The notes beneath the pieces were generated by a model. The model was not told the origin of the DNA. It made no database searches and saw nothing but the letters and a program-made list of their open reading frames with translations. Positions 1-11,034 of a DNA stretch of 64,000 nucleotides are shown one piece after another. The stretch comes from Jeotgalibacillus salarius (GTDB lineage: Bacteria; Bacillota; Bacilli; Bacillales; Jeotgalibacillaceae). The position numbers and the translations under genes were made by a program. The stretch is from contig NZ_SORX01000004.1 of assembly GCF_004405125.1 (NCBI RefSeq), positions 1 to 64,000 on the forward strand. The letters are read 5' to 3'. Positions within the stretch are counted from its first letter, which is position 1, and every line of letters starts with the position of its first letter.

Positions 1-60
1 AAAAGACTTAAAATCTTAAACGTTGACGTTTGGTTGTTTAGTTTTCAAGGTTCAAGTACT
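1..60 (-). other. Pre-16S leader of an rRNA operon lying beyond the left edge
   Basis: Read on the minus strand, this stretch carries the segment TTGAACCTTGAAAACTAAAC followed by an ACGTCAACG block. This closely matches the leader that precedes 16S rRNA genes in Bacillales. The 16S gene itself would start just left of base 1 and is not in the window. An rRNA operon near gyrA agrees with rrnO of B. subtilis. The leader is seen directly; the adjacent 16S gene is inferred. Confidence 0.85.
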
Positions 61-122
61 TCTTTCCGCTTCACTTCTTTATAAGGAAGAAACGCGGCGT
101 TGCTCTCTCAAGCGACCAATAT

Positions 123-152
123 ATCATAACATCTTTCAGCGTTTTAAGTCAA
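123..152 (-). promoter_or_regulatory. rRNA operon promoter P2 (sigma-A)
   Basis: On the minus strand, a -35 TTGACT (147-152) and a -10 TATGAT (123-128) are separated by 18 bp, upstream of the 16S leader. Tandem promoters of this kind are typical of Bacillus rRNA operons. Confidence 0.8.
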
Positions 153-221
153 TCACTTTTTTGAAAAACTTTTTCGCTTTGTCATTCAATTGTTTGCTGC
201 GCTGTTGAAGCAACGAGGAAT

Positions 222-251
222 AATATATCATGGGACTTTGTACAAACGCAA
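222..251 (-). promoter_or_regulatory. rRNA operon promoter P1 (sigma-A)
   Basis: On the minus strand, a -35 TTGCGT (246-251) and a -10 TATATT (222-227) are separated by 18 bp, about 100 bp upstream of P2. The spacing and tandem layout support an rRNA P1-P2 pair. Confidence 0.65.
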
Positions 252-313
252 GACTTTTGAAAAAGACTATTAATTTAGATTATTTATCACAATTTTCGTG
301 TCATCCAAATCAA

Positions 314-351
314 TAGAAAAACGCCTGACACCTTTACCGGCTATCAGACGC
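314..351 (-). terminator. Terminator of the sigY operon
   Basis: On the minus strand, a stem formed by GCGTCTGATA and TGTCAGGCG is followed by TTTTT. It lies directly downstream of the yxlG stop codon and separates this operon from the rRNA promoters. Confidence 0.7.
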
Positions 352-358
352 AAAATCA

Positions 359-1129
359 TTATCCCTGCACCCACTCTCTCCGTTTCAAATAGCCGATTGC
401 CCCACTAACCATTACTGCACACACAACGATTGTGCTGATCACTGCCTTCCATAGACCATCAAGCATTTCACTCTGAATTGCCAGGTTTGAAAGCGCCAGT
501 AAATGACCAGGCGTCCACATCATAGGTTCTACAAAAATAGAGGATGCTAACGCAAGAACGATTAATATGACCAATCCTGCTCCTGCCACAGCTGCACTCC
601 TTTTCAAACATGTACTTAAAAACAATACCAATGTGACCGTGAATAACAGCCACATCATATAAAATAGTGAAGATAACAGAACCTGCTCAAATGCAATTGG
701 GTCAAATAGTAAAAAAATATAATAAAGTGCTGCAGCCGCTCCAGTAAGATATGAAACGATTGCAAGGAGCATACCCGCTGCCCATTTAGCTAAAAAGTAA
801 CTGGCATGGGAAACAGGCTTAGCGAGTATCATAATGGCCGTCCCGCTCGAACGCTCTCCTGCAAGTGACCCCATCAATGCAAGTACGACTACAAATACAC
901 CAATCTGTGAAAACTGACCTAGCGTTTCTGCGAAAACCTGCTCGGAACCCGGGAGAGGGATTTCAAATACCGCACCTTCAGGAAGACCGCCAAACTCTTC
1001 AAGGATATCAGGGAGATAATAACTGGTCAGAGGCTGCATGATGCCAAGCGCAATAAAGACAAGCGGCATCCAGACCCATTTATAGCTTCTAGCCATTTCA
1101 AGCATTTCCTTTTTGAATAGTACGCTCAT
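359..1129 (-). CDS. yxlG: ABC-2 type transporter permease, YxlG-like
   Basis: 256 residues with about six hydrophobic segments and an N-terminal MSVLFKKEMLEMARSYKW stretch, typical of NosY/ABC-2 permeases. It should form the membrane half of an exporter with the ATPase encoded immediately upstream, whose stop codon it overlaps by 4 bp (ATGA). It is the last gene of a six-gene block matching the B. subtilis sigY-yxlCDEFG order, which is the main reason for the name. The transported substrate is not known from the sequence. An intrinsic terminator follows the gene. Confidence 0.85.
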   Translation of the reverse strand: MSVLFKKEMLEMARSYKWVWMPLVFIALGIMQPLTSYYLPDILEEFGGLPEGAVFEIPLPGSEQVFAETLGQFSQIGVFVVVLALMGSLAGERSSGTAIMILAKPVSHASYFLAKWAAGMLLAIVSYLTGAAAALYYIFLLFDPIAFEQVLLSSLFYMMWLLFTVTLVLFLSTCLKRSAAVAGAGLVILIVLALASSIFVEPMMWTPGHLLALSNLAIQSEMLDGLWKAVISTIVVCAVMVSGAIGYLKRREWVQG

Positions 1130-2022
1130 TTTTTCATCACCTCGTGGAAGACATCTTCAAGTGAAGCTGTACCGACTTCAAGTGAGCGAAGAGGCAGCTG
1201 ATAGGTCAGTGCTTCCTCAAGAATGATTTTTCGGAGTTCAGCGGTTTCTTTCCCTTTAATCACTGCTGTGTTTTCACTTATCTCTATTAATAGACCAGGA
1301 TGTCTTTCACCAAATGATTTACCCCATTCGAGAAGAGGCTGATCAGCACGTAAGACCATTTCAGGACGCTCGTATTGTAAATAGACACGATCAATTGAAT
1401 CAAACAGCACTTTCTTTCCCTGATTCATCATTAGTACGTCATCGCATAATACCTGTGCATCATGAAGGACGTGAGTAGAATATAAAATCGTCATTTCCTT
1501 TTTTAATTCTTTTAACAGTGTCATGACTTCTTTTCTGCCTGCCGGATCGAGTGCTGAAACAGGTTCGTCCAGCAGAAGAATCTTCGGACTGTGAATGAGT
1601 GCCTGGGCAATCCCGAGACGCTGCTTCATGCCTCCTGAGAATCCACCGATTTTTTTGCCGGCGTGTGCTGAAAGCCCGACTCTCTCAAGCAGTTCATCTG
1701 CTTTTATCACTGTTTCCTGTTTTGACTTTTTTCCAAGTCTCCCTGCAAGAACGAGGTACTCTTTTGCTGTCATCCAACTATAGAATGAAGGGTACTGCGG
1801 CAGAAATCCGATATATTCCCGTGGATCTGCCGGCTGATGATCAAATTGAATGCTGCCTTTTGTCGGTGAGGACAATCCGCTGATCATATGAAGGGCAGTT
1901 GTTTTTCCGGCTCCATTAGGACCGACCAATGCTGTCGTTCTTCCGGGTTTTAAACTGAAAGAAAGCTGATCAACTGCCGTAACTGAACCGTATGTTTTTG
2001 TCAGTTCGTTAACTGTAATCAT
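1126..2022 (-). CDS. yxlF: ABC transporter ATP-binding protein, YxlF-like
   Basis: 298 residues. Walker A GPNGAGKTT lies near residue 35, the ABC signature FSGGMKQR near 130, and Walker B LLLDEPVSALD near 150, so all nucleotide-binding elements are intact. The C-terminal third is the variable extension common in exporters of the NatA/BcrA type. It overlaps the permease gene by 4 bp and abuts the small PLDc_N gene upstream. This implies a translationally coupled ATPase-permease pair under the control of SigY. Substrate unknown. Confidence 0.9.
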   Translation of the reverse strand: MITVNELTKTYGSVTAVDQLSFSLKPGRTTALVGPNGAGKTTALHMISGLSSPTKGSIQFDHQPADPREYIGFLPQYPSFYSWMTAKEYLVLAGRLGKKSKQETVIKADELLERVGLSAHAGKKIGGFSGGMKQRLGIAQALIHSPKILLLDEPVSALDPAGRKEVMTLLKELKKEMTILYSTHVLHDAQVLCDDVLMMNQGKKVLFDSIDRVYLQYERPEMVLRADQPLLEWGKSFGERHPGLLIEISENTAVIKGKETAELRKIILEEALTYQLPLRSLEVGTASLEDVFHEVMKK

Positions 2023-2214
2023 TTAGTTATCCCTTCTGCCAAATACGAAATATAAAATCGGACCTATCAGATTGATGACGATAATAACCAGTGCCCAGAC
2101 CCATTTGGGACCATTAACAGAGGGTCTTTTGAATAAATCAACTAATGCTATCACTGCCAGAATGACATTAATAAAAGCAAGCGGCGCAATGATGGCGAAA
2201 TTTACTCCATCCAT
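2023..2214 (-). CDS. yxlE: Small membrane protein with PLDc_N-type domain, YxlE-like
   Basis: 63 residues with two transmembrane helices separated by a short loop (LFKRPSVNGPKWVWALV). This is the signature of the PLDc_N domain found alone in YxlE-type proteins. Its start overlaps the end of yxlD by 13 bp and its stop abuts yxlF. In B. subtilis YxlE contributes to negative control of SigY activity; the same role is inferred here from conserved gene order. Confidence 0.8.
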   Translation of the reverse strand: MDGVNFAIIAPLAFINVILAVIALVDLFKRPSVNGPKWVWALVIIVINLIGPILYFVFGRRDN

Positions 2215-2423
2215 TTATTTTCTCTCCTTTTTTGAAAATATGATTGCAGTACACGTGACCATAGCAGATAAAACAACAGTGGCATTGGTGTCTGAATCAT
2301 TCCCCAGACTCCCCAGAACCACTTTGCATGCCCGCGTTTTCTTGCATCAGTAAATAAAAATGTACTTTGAGCAATCAGCAGACAGACAATCAATATAAAA
2401 AGCAGTGGGTTCACATCATTCAT
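2202..2423 (-). CDS. yxlD: Small two-helix membrane protein, YxlD-like
   Basis: 73 residues. The N-terminal helix LLFILIVCLLIAQSTFLF and a second hydrophobic segment (WFWGVWGMIQTPMPLLFYLLW) flank a basic loop. It overlaps both neighbours (8 bp with yxlC, 13 bp with yxlE), indicating translational coupling. In B. subtilis, YxlD acts with YxlC as a membrane-bound negative regulator of SigY. Identification rests mostly on size, topology and position. Confidence 0.75.
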   Translation of the reverse strand: MNDVNPLLFILIVCLLIAQSTFLFTDARKRGHAKWFWGVWGMIQTPMPLLFYLLWSRVLQSYFQKRRENKWME

Positions 2424-2706
2424 GTTGCTTCACCCTGCTTTTTCTTACGTACACAACGATCCCTGCAACCATTAAGAACAGAAGCTGGCCTGCTGCATAT
2501 AAAATCGGTTCATTAATCAGAATTAATACAGTGATCGATACAATGAATAATGCAGCCACCATAAACCAGATGAGTTCTCTTTTCTGCCGCTGCCTGATTT
2601 CATTGATCATCAGGTTGAATGATTCACGCGGAGGCGCTGATTTCTCAAGCCGATCAAACGCCTGAAGACCTTTGATCAATTTTTCTTCCGTTTTGTCCTT
2701 CATCAT
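2416..2706 (-). CDS. yxlC: Anti-SigY factor, YxlC-like
   Basis: 96 residues: a soluble charged N-terminus of about 40 residues followed by two transmembrane helices (near 45-65 and 70-90). This fits a membrane-anchored anti-sigma factor. The ATG start, preceded by GGAGCTGGAAG, lies inside the 3' end of sigY, an overlap of 53 bp, so the sigma factor and its partner are translated together. The anti-sigma role is known for B. subtilis YxlC and inferred here. Confidence 0.75.
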   Translation of the reverse strand: MMKDKTEEKLIKGLQAFDRLEKSAPPRESFNLMINEIRQRQKRELIWFMVAALFIVSITVLILINEPILYAAGQLLFLMVAGIVVYVRKSRVKQHE

Positions 2707-3178
2707 CTTCCAGCTCCTTTCTTAATTTTGCCATTGCGTGATGCAGTCGGGATTTTATAGTCCCAATTGAAACGCTGCAGATAACTGCCATTTCTTCATA
2801 AGAATATCCGTAATAATATTTTAGAACGACTGGGATCCTGTGATGATCTTTAAGTGTTCTGAGTGCCTCGGCAACTTCTATTCCAATACCTTCTCCCAGC
2901 TGCCATTCAAGCTGCTGCTTATTCAAGTAATGCTGCTCCCGTTTTTTTCTGCGTTTTTTATCCAGCCATAAGTTGGTTGCGATCTGGATCATCCACGTTG
3001 AAAAGGAAGATTTCTCCTGACGGAACTGCGAGAATCGTTCGATACAGCGAATGACTGTATCCTGCGCAAGATCTTCCGCTTCAGCCGGATGCAGTGTCAG
3101 CTTCACAAGGTAAGCATATAAAAATGAATAGTTGTCATGCAGCCACTCACTCAGCTGCTCCGTTCGATCCCTGCTCAT
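2654..3178 (-). CDS. sigY: ECF RNA polymerase sigma factor SigY
   Basis: 174 residues with sigma region 2 (LAQDTVIRCIERFSQF and FSTWMIQIATNLWLDKKRR) and region 4 (VVLKYYYGYSYEEMAVIC, then SIGTIKSRLHHAMAKLRKEL). There is no extension, as expected for an ECF factor. It heads a six-gene operon with the same order as B. subtilis sigY-yxlCDEFG. The ATG is preceded by a strong AGGAGGGG ribosome-binding site. It is probably autoregulated through the upstream TGAAC/CGTA promoter. The operon is not origin-proximal in B. subtilis, so its place here is a local rearrangement. Confidence 0.88.
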   Translation of the reverse strand: MSRDRTEQLSEWLHDNYSFLYAYLVKLTLHPAEAEDLAQDTVIRCIERFSQFRQEKSSFSTWMIQIATNLWLDKKRRKKREQHYLNKQQLEWQLGEGIGIEVAEALRTLKDHHRIPVVLKYYYGYSYEEMAVICSVSIGTIKSRLHHAMAKLRKELEDDEGQNGRKIDQRSSGV

Positions 3179-3210
3179 ACCGCCCCTCCTTTTCTTGTTT
3201 GTATTGGTTA

Positions 3211-3236
3211 TACGTTTAAGTTATTCAATTTGTTCA
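3211..3236 (-). promoter_or_regulatory. Candidate SigY-type ECF promoter
   Basis: On the minus strand, TGAACA (3231-3236) and CGTA (3211-3214) are spaced by 16 bp about 33 bp upstream of the sigY start. ECF promoters usually have a GAAC-type -35 and a CGT-type -10. The SigY consensus in B. subtilis is of this form. The match is short, so it remains a candidate. Confidence 0.5.
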
Positions 3237-3284
3237 ATTCAAAATTAATTTTTAATGAAAATGTTTTATCTATTGGAATGGTTC

Positions 3285-3325
3285 CGCTCCGCTTCAGACG
3301 GAGATCAGCAGCCCCCTTTATAAGC
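3285..3325. repeat. Fragment of the dispersed structured repeat (family 1)
   Basis: CCGCTTCAGACGGAGATCAGCAGC resembles the terminal segment of the large dispersed repeat (compare GCCTGAAGCGGAAATCAGCGGCAC near 19076-19098). Only this end is recognisable, so it looks like a decayed or truncated copy. Confidence 0.4.
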
Positions 3326-3331
3326 AGCCAT

Positions 3332-3364
3332 ATAAAAAAGGTTATTTCAATTAAGAAATAACCT
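3332..3364 (-). terminator. Terminator of the HD-GYP gene
   Basis: On the minus strand, AGGTTATTTC pairs with GAAATAACCT across a six-base loop and is followed by TTTTTTATA. It overlaps the stop codon of the HD-GYP gene. Confidence 0.8.
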
Positions 3365-4433
3365 GTTCAATATATAGCTTCCGTTCTTTTGACAGATCTA
3401 TCATTTCTTCTGTCCCTGCCGCCTTTACGATAGGTCTTAACAAGTGCTGCGGCTGTGTGAAAATGACTTCTGCTGTCCGCTCATCAGACAATATAACGCG
3501 TGTGCCTGTTGCCAGCCCGCCTACAATTTCCTGAAGGGCTTTTAACAGCGCAATATCAAATTTGCCCATTTCATCTTCCCATATGACTTCCAGCGCTTTA
3601 AATGGTGATTTTTTTGCGCGGTAAAGCCGTTCTGACGTCATGGCATGAAATACGTCTGCGAGTGCAAGCACCTGGGATGAACGTGAAACCTCGCTGCCTC
3701 TGCTGCCTTTTGGATAGCCGCTCCCGTCAAGACGCTCATGATGCTGAAGGATTGCTGATTTCATTTCATTTCTTAACAGCGGACTGTCCATGACATACTG
3801 ATAGCTGTATAACGGATGCTTACGGATTTCTGTTGCTTCTTCCTGATTGAGCGCACCTGATTTTTTTAAAATGGAAATAGGCATTTTTGCCATGCCGGTG
3901 TCAGTTAAGATGCCTGCTACAGCGAACTGCATACAACCTCCCTGATCGTATCCTGCTTTTTCAGCAAGCAGATAACTGATAATCGCAGTAGATACCGAAT
4001 GATGCGCAATATAATTTTTAGCTTCCGACCAGCGGTGAAGCTGGTAAATGATGCTTTTGTCTTTTGAAGACTGTCTTAAAAGCGGCATCAGTCTGCTTTT
4101 TAAAGCAACGATATCTAACTTTCCACCAGATTGCCATGCATTAAAGACACCATTATAATAATTAATCAATTCTATGTATTGTTTTTTAAACGGCTGTGCT
4201 TCAAATTTTTCAGATGGTTCAATTGCCCCTTCACGAACAGGTTCAGCGTCCAAATCACTGCCATCTGCCAGCTTTGAAAAAACTTCAACCTGCTGAATAT
4301 TAAAAGCTTTCAGCGCTTCAAGGTGAATGGCGCTAAGCTCAGTTCCTTTTTTTACAATCGGTTGAGTGGTTAAACCCATCACATTCTCAGCAATTTTGCA
4401 TCCTTCCGTTAAATCATATACGCTTACTCTCAC
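3351..4433 (-). CDS. HD-GYP domain protein with degenerate HD motif
   Basis: 360 residues. An N-terminal region of about 130 residues precedes an HD-GYP domain with H145, H206, H231-H232, the GYP motif (239-241) and D260. HD-GYP proteins hydrolyse cyclic di-GMP at a metal centre. Here the HD dyad reads T177-D178 (segment GILTDTGMAKMP), so the metal-binding histidine is replaced, and the usual Lys two positions after it is Met. It starts at a GTG preceded by AGGAGGTG. It lies downstream of gyrA but behind the gyrA terminator. It may be a c-di-GMP sensor or an enzyme with a reduced metal site. Confidence 0.85.
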   Translation of the reverse strand: MRVSVYDLTEGCKIAENVMGLTTQPIVKKGTELSAIHLEALKAFNIQQVEVFSKLADGSDLDAEPVREGAIEPSEKFEAQPFKKQYIELINYYNGVFNAWQSGGKLDIVALKSRLMPLLRQSSKDKSIIYQLHRWSEAKNYIAHHSVSTAIISYLLAEKAGYDQGGCMQFAVAGILTDTGMAKMPISILKKSGALNQEEATEIRKHPLYSYQYVMDSPLLRNEMKSAILQHHERLDGSGYPKGSRGSEVSRSSQVLALADVFHAMTSERLYRAKKSPFKALEVIWEDEMGKFDIALLKALQEIVGGLATGTRVILSDERTAEVIFTQPQHLLRPIVKAAGTEEMIDLSKERKLYIEQVIS

Positions 4434-4485
4434 TGAGACACACCTCCTAACTTCTAGTTCTTTTTAATCATTTTATCACATAAAA

Positions 4486-4520
4486 AAAAGAAAGCAGGGG
4501 TTTTTTTCCTGCTTTCTTTT
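4486..4520 (-). terminator. Terminator of gyrA
   Basis: On the minus strand, AAAGAAAGCAGG pairs with CCTGCTTTCTTT across an A-rich loop and is followed by a run of T. It lies 7 bp beyond the gyrA stop codon. Confidence 0.9.
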
Positions 4521-4526
4521 AAAAAC

Positions 4527-7052
4527 TTATTCTTCTGTATCTGTATCTGTATCTGAAGAATCCGGTTGTGCATCCGGAGATTCTCCGTGCTCTTCCATAT
4601 CTTCAACTGCTTCATCAAGCTCTTCTTCTTTTTCAATACGCGTGACAGTTGCAACGAGTTCTTCTTCACCAAGACGGATCAGCTTCACACCCTGTGTGCT
4701 TCTGCCTGTCTGTGAAATACCTTCTACGTCCATTCTGATCAGAACACCATGCGCTGTAATGATCATGATATCCTCTTCACCGGACACTGCTTTTACAGCA
4801 ACTAAACGGCCGTTTTTCTCTGTAATGTTACATGTTTTAATCCCTTTACCGCCTCGTGACTGCACGCGGTATTCAGCTTCAGGCGTACGCTTCCCGTAAC
4901 CATTTTCTGTTACGACAAGAATATCGTTTCCTTCGCCGAGTATTTCCATTCCAACCACGATATCATCCTGATTCAGCCTGATGCCCCGCACTCCGCCTGC
5001 TGTACGGCCCATTGATCTGATATCTGTTTCCGGGAAGCGAATCATCAGACCATTCTTAGTACCGATAATAATTTCGCGTTCACCATCAGTATATTTAACC
5101 GAAATCAGCTCATCATCATCACGGAGATTAATCGCAATCAGTCCGTTGTTTCGGATGTTAGCAAAGTCAGTCGCCGGTGTACGCTTGGAAACACCGCGTT
5201 TCGTCGTAAAGAAGAAATAAGAATTCTCATCAAACTCTTCTACACGAATCATCGCATTGATGGTTTCATCTTTATCTACCTCAAGCAGGTTGACCAGCGG
5301 CAGACCTTTCGCTGTCCGGCTGAATTCAGGGATTTCATACCCTTTCGAACGATACACTTTTCCTTTATTTGAAAAGAACAGGATGGTGTCATGGGTTGAA
5401 GTCGTCAGCAGATGTTCAACGAAGTCGTCATCATTCGTGCCCATTCCCTGTATCCCTCTGCCTCCACGCTTTTGCGTTCGGTATGTCGAAGCCGGAAGAC
5501 GCTTGATATAACCGTTATGTGTAAGGGTGATAATCAGGTTTTCTTTCGGAATCAGATCTTCATCTTCAATCATTTCTGCTCCGCCTACTGTAATTTCAGT
5601 ACGGCGTTTGTCGTTGAAGCGCTCTTTTACTTCAAGCAGCTCTTCACGAATGATTTCAAGCACACGTGATTCATTGGCAAGAATTTCTTTCAATTCTTTA
5701 ATCAATTCAACAAGTGCCTGATACTCTTCTTCGATTTTATCGCGTTCAAGTCCTGTCAGACGCTGAAGACGCATATCAAGAATGGCCTGAGACTGCTTTT
5801 CAGAAAGGCTGAACTGTTCCATCAGTCCTTCTCTTGCAAGATCAGTCGTCTGTGAACCACGAATCAATGCGATGATTTGGTCGATATGATCAAGCGCAAT
5901 GCGCAAACCTTCTAAAATATGTGCGCGTGCTTCTGCTTTACGCAGTTCAAATTCTGTTCTGCGTCGAATGACAACTTTTTGGTGTTCTAAGTAATAATGC
6001 AGTGCTTCTTTAAGATTTAATACTTTCGGGTGGCCGTCAACAAGTGCCAGCATATTAATCCCAAAACTTGTCTGAAGGGAGGTTTGCTTGTAAAGGTTGT
6101 TCAACAGTACGTTTGCATTAGCGTCACGTCGCACTTCAATCACAATACGCATACCGGTACGGTCAGACTCATCACGTAAATCTGTAATGCCGTCAATTTT
6201 CTTATCGCGAACCAGTTCTGCAATTTTTTCAATCAGCTTCGCCTTGTTGACCTGGTATGGAAGCTCATGGACAAGAATCGTTTCCCGGCCATTGGCTTTC
6301 TGTTCAATCTCCACCTTAGCACGCTGGACAACAGAACCGCGTCCTGTTTCGTACGCACGGCGAATACCGCTTCGTCCGAGAATGAGTGCACCTGTAGGGA
6401 AGTCCGGTCCTGGAATATACTCCATCAGTTCACCGATTGTAATTTCTGGGTGCTCACTGAAGGCAAGCAAGCCATCGATGACTTCTCCAAGCTGATGAGG
6501 CGGAATATTGGTTGCCATTCCGACTGCAATTCCGCTTGAACCATTTACAAGAAGGTTTGGAAAGCGTGATGGCAGAACGACCGGCTCACGTTCAGAACCA
6601 TCATAGTTATCACGGTAGTCGATTGTATCTTTATTAATGTCACGAAGAATTTCCATTGAAATCTTCGACATTCTTGCTTCTGTATAACGCATCGCCGCTG
6701 CTGCGTCACCGTCGACAGAACCGAAGTTTCCGTGACCGTCAACGAGCATATAACGATAGCTGAAATCCTGCGCCATACGAACCATGGTGTCGTATACGGC
6801 AGAGTCACCGTGCGGGTGGTACTTACCGATTACTTCACCGACGATACGGGCAGATTTTTTATATGCTTTATCAGACGTCATACCGAGGTCATTCATCGCA
6901 TACAGGATACGACGGTGAACCGGCTTTAGGCCGTCTCTTACATCAGGAAGTGCACGTGATACGATTACGCTCATCGCATAATCCATAAAAGATGTACGCA
7001 TTTCCTGACTAATATTAATTTCATGAACATTCGAATTCGGCGTTTCAGCCAT
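4527..7052 (-). CDS. gyrA: DNA gyrase subunit A
   Basis: 841 residues, the normal length for Bacillales GyrA. The catalytic tyrosine is Y123 in AMRYTEARM. The quinolone-determining region reads [12 protein letters not shown], with Ser84 as in susceptible wild types and Asp at position 88 where B. subtilis has Glu. The C-terminal DNA-wrapping domain includes the GyrA box [10 protein letters not shown]. The protein ends in an acidic Asp/Glu-rich tail. It introduces negative supercoils together with GyrB, encoded 273 bp upstream on the same strand. The gene spacing contains a dispersed repeat. Confidence 0.98.
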   Translation of the reverse strand: MAETPNSNVHEINISQEMRTSFMDYAMSVIVSRALPDVRDGLKPVHRRILYAMNDLGMTSDKAYKKSARIVGEVIGKYHPHGDSAVYDTMVRMAQDFSYRYMLVDGHGNFGSVDGDAAAAMRYTEARMSKISMEILRDINKDTIDYRDNYDGSEREPVVLPSRFPNLLVNGSSGIAVGMATNIPPHQLGEVIDGLLAFSEHPEITIGELMEYIPGPDFPTGALILGRSGIRRAYETGRGSVVQRAKVEIEQKANGRETILVHELPYQVNKAKLIEKIAELVRDKKIDGITDLRDESDRTGMRIVIEVRRDANANVLLNNLYKQTSLQTSFGINMLALVDGHPKVLNLKEALHYYLEHQKVVIRRRTEFELRKAEARAHILEGLRIALDHIDQIIALIRGSQTTDLAREGLMEQFSLSEKQSQAILDMRLQRLTGLERDKIEEEYQALVELIKELKEILANESRVLEIIREELLEVKERFNDKRRTEITVGGAEMIEDEDLIPKENLIITLTHNGYIKRLPASTYRTQKRGGRGIQGMGTNDDDFVEHLLTTSTHDTILFFSNKGKVYRSKGYEIPEFSRTAKGLPLVNLLEVDKDETINAMIRVEEFDENSYFFFTTKRGVSKRTPATDFANIRNNGLIAINLRDDDELISVKYTDGEREIIIGTKNGLMIRFPETDIRSMGRTAGGVRGIRLNQDDIVVGMEILGEGNDILVVTENGYGKRTPEAEYRVQSRGGKGIKTCNITEKNGRLVAVKAVSGEEDIMIITAHGVLIRMDVEGISQTGRSTQGVKLIRLGEEELVATVTRIEKEEELDEAVEDMEEHGESPDAQPDSSDTDTDTEE

Positions 7053-7114
7053 AACAGAAAAACCTCCTATTCCCTACAAATCACTCTGTTCTAAAGACTG
7101 GCTCTGTAAAGTTG

Positions 7115-7248
7115 GCTTCTGATTTCCGTTCCGGGCGGATGCTTTCCGCGGACGAACGCTCAGGTCAGGCAGAAAACCACTGCCTTCCGGGGTCTTTCAC
7201 GATCGTTTTTCCGCAGGAGTCACCGCCCTGCACTTCAATCATCAGCTG
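7115..7248 (+). repeat. Dispersed structured repeat, family 1, copy A
   Basis: Located between gyrB and gyrA. Constant ends are GGCGGATGCTTTCCGCGG on the left and GGAGTCACCGCC plus CAATCATCAG on the right. The centre (CAGGTCAGGCAGAAAACCAC and following) differs from copies C-F. Copy B at 55909-56042, inverted, differs at only about nine positions over roughly 133 bp by eye, suggesting recent duplication or conversion. No coding function is proposed. Confidence 0.85.
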
Positions 7249-7325
7249 TGAAATCTCACTTTTTATCTTTACAAAACGAAATGGAAGAAGGGATAGGACA
7301 GCCTACCCCTCCGCATTTATAAAAG

Positions 7326-9269
<1,944 letters not shown>

Positions 9270-9285
9270 TCACCTGCACTTTCTA

Positions 9286-9540
9286 TTACTTACGGCCTAA
9301 AGGCCTGCTCATTTTTTCCGCTCTTTTTTTCAAGGTTGCTGAGGACAATGGGGATAAATAAACCTTGAAATCAGTGATGACAATTGATTTACAGGCTGAT
9401 TGACAGAGATCAACGATGCCGTTGTCGTTATCTTTCATAAACTGCTCCATGATCAGAGAGTCTTCTGCTGCCTGTACATCCATAATCGCCACGATATCAT
9501 TCATTCTAACCATTGCGTCCTCCCCAATATGCACATACAT
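9286..9540 (-). CDS. remB: Extracellular matrix regulator RemB (DUF370 family)
   Basis: 84 residues beginning MYVHIGEDAMVRMNDIVAIMD, the typical start of the DUF370 family. It sits between recF and gyrB exactly where yaaB/remB lies in B. subtilis. In that species RemB supports biofilm matrix gene expression together with RemA. The family match and position are clear; function in this organism is inferred. Confidence 0.9.
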   Translation of the reverse strand: MYVHIGEDAMVRMNDIVAIMDVQAAEDSLIMEQFMKDNDNGIVDLCQSACKSIVITDFKVYLSPLSSATLKKRAEKMSRPLGRK

Positions 9541-9546
9541 CTCGGG

Positions 9547-10671
9547 TCAGCCCCCTCCAGTTTTTTTCATCACACCATCTTCGACAATAAATGTTGTCGC
9601 TTCGTTCAGTGTCTGATGGTCAATCCCTTCCACGCTAGTGGTCGTTACAAAGGTCTGTACTTTGCCCTGAATCGTATTCAGTAAATGGGACTGGCGGTAA
9701 TCATCCAGTTCCGACAGTACATCATCCAGAAGCAGAATCGGATATTCCCCGATCTCCGCATGGATCAATTCAATCTCAGCTAACTTGATTGAAAGGGCGG
9801 TGGTCCGCTGCTGACCCTGTGAGCCGAATGTCTGGACGTCATGACCATTCACCAAAAACTGCAAATCATCACGATGTGGCCCTGCCAATGTAACGCCGCG
9901 TTCAATCTCTCTTTGCCGGACTGATTCCAGCTTTTCACGGAAGATATTCTCAACTTCCTGCTGGTTATGCGCTGCTGTTACCTGAACAGATGGCTTGTAC
10001 ACGACTTCAAGTGCTTCAAGCCCCCGTGAGATTCCTTTATGAATCGGTTCCGCCCATTCCTGCAAAAGCTTTAAATATTGAAAACGGCGCACAACAATTC
10101 TGGCAGCCATCTCTACAAACTGGTCAGTTAATACTTCCAGCATGGTCTGATCTGTCTGCCTTCTTGACTGCAACTGTTTCAGATAGTGATTTCGCTGAAG
10201 CAGAATCTTCTGGTAAAGGCTGCTGTCATGTAAATAGACAGCTGAAACCTGGCCAATCTCCATATCAATAAAACGACGCCTTACTTGAGGGCTCCCCTTT
10301 ACAAGGTGGAGATCTTCGGGCGCAAACATAACAACATTCATATGGCCGACATAGCGGCTAAGTTTTGATTGTTCAAGGTGATTGACTTTTGCTTTCTTCC
10401 CTTTTTTTGAAATCACAAGTTCCAAGGGAAGCGCACCGTGCTGCTTCATCACTCTACCTTCTATTTTAGCATACTCTTCATTCCATTGTATCAAATCTTT
10501 ATCATTTGACGTTCTATGCGATTTTGCCATCGCCAGGACATAAATGGACTCCATGACGTTTGTCTTGCCCTGGGCGTTTTCTCCGAGGATTACGTTGACA
10601 TTGTTATCAAAAGATAGTGTCAGCCCCTCATAATTTCGATAGTGAGTAAGCTTAAGCTGCTCAATGTGCAT
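9547..10671 (-). CDS. recF: DNA replication and repair protein RecF
   Basis: 374 residues, usual length. An SMC-like ATPase with Walker [10 protein letters not shown] at residues 30-38, signature region [19 protein letters not shown] and Walker [14 protein letters not shown]. It loads RecA at gaps in duplex DNA with RecO and RecR in the cytoplasm. It lies 4 bp downstream of yaaA and 6 bp upstream of remB, so these genes form an operon. Confidence 0.97.
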   Translation of the reverse strand: MHIEQLKLTHYRNYEGLTLSFDNNVNVILGENAQGKTNVMESIYVLAMAKSHRTSNDKDLIQWNEEYAKIEGRVMKQHGALPLELVISKKGKKAKVNHLEQSKLSRYVGHMNVVMFAPEDLHLVKGSPQVRRRFIDMEIGQVSAVYLHDSSLYQKILLQRNHYLKQLQSRRQTDQTMLEVLTDQFVEMAARIVVRRFQYLKLLQEWAEPIHKGISRGLEALEVVYKPSVQVTAAHNQQEVENIFREKLESVRQREIERGVTLAGPHRDDLQFLVNGHDVQTFGSQGQQRTTALSIKLAEIELIHAEIGEYPILLLDDVLSELDDYRQSHLLNTIQGKVQTFVTTTSVEGIDHQTLNEATTFIVEDGVMKKTGGG

Positions 10672-10675
10672 GCTG

Positions 10676-10903
10676 CTACCCTTCCGATTTTACTTGATAC
10701 TTACCTACTTCAGGGATGAAAATCTCATCGCCGTCACGCAGCTTACGTCCTCTGCGCTGGTCCTGCTCATCATTAATAAATACATCGTGCTCGCCGAGGA
10801 ACCATTTCGCCATACCTCCGCTTTGAATCACATTCGCTAATTTCAAAAATTGCCCCAGCGTAATATATTCAGTCTGAATCGTAATTTTTTCAGTCATATT
10901 CAT
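10676..10903 (-). CDS. yaaA: S4 RNA-binding domain protein YaaA
   Basis: About 75 residues containing an S4-like RNA-binding fold ([20 protein letters not shown], then [13 protein letters not shown]). It is syntenic with B. subtilis yaaA between dnaN and recF, a protein implicated in ribosome assembly. Possible starts are GTG 10906, ATG 10903 and ATG 10897. The last aligns best with the B. subtilis N-terminus; GGAAAG lies just upstream of all three. Confidence 0.9.
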   Translation of the reverse strand: MNMTEKITIQTEYITLGQFLKLANVIQSGGMAKWFLGEHDVFINDEQDQRRGRKLRDGDEIFIPEVGKYQVKSEG

Positions 10904-10985
10904 CACTTCTTTCCAGATTGGCTTATCCTTTTATTTTACCCCAAACAGGCCCTGAAAACAAAGGAAACCTCATGCTTTAAAAATG

Positions 10986-11018
10986 GCGAAAACCGGACTC
11001 CTGCCTAAGGAATCCGGC
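10986..11018 (-). terminator. Terminator of dnaN
   Basis: On the minus strand, CCGGATTCC pairs with GGAGTCCGG across a short loop and is followed by TTTTC, about 17 bp beyond the dnaN stop. Confidence 0.7.
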
Positions 11019-11034
11019 TGCTTTGCTTAATATG

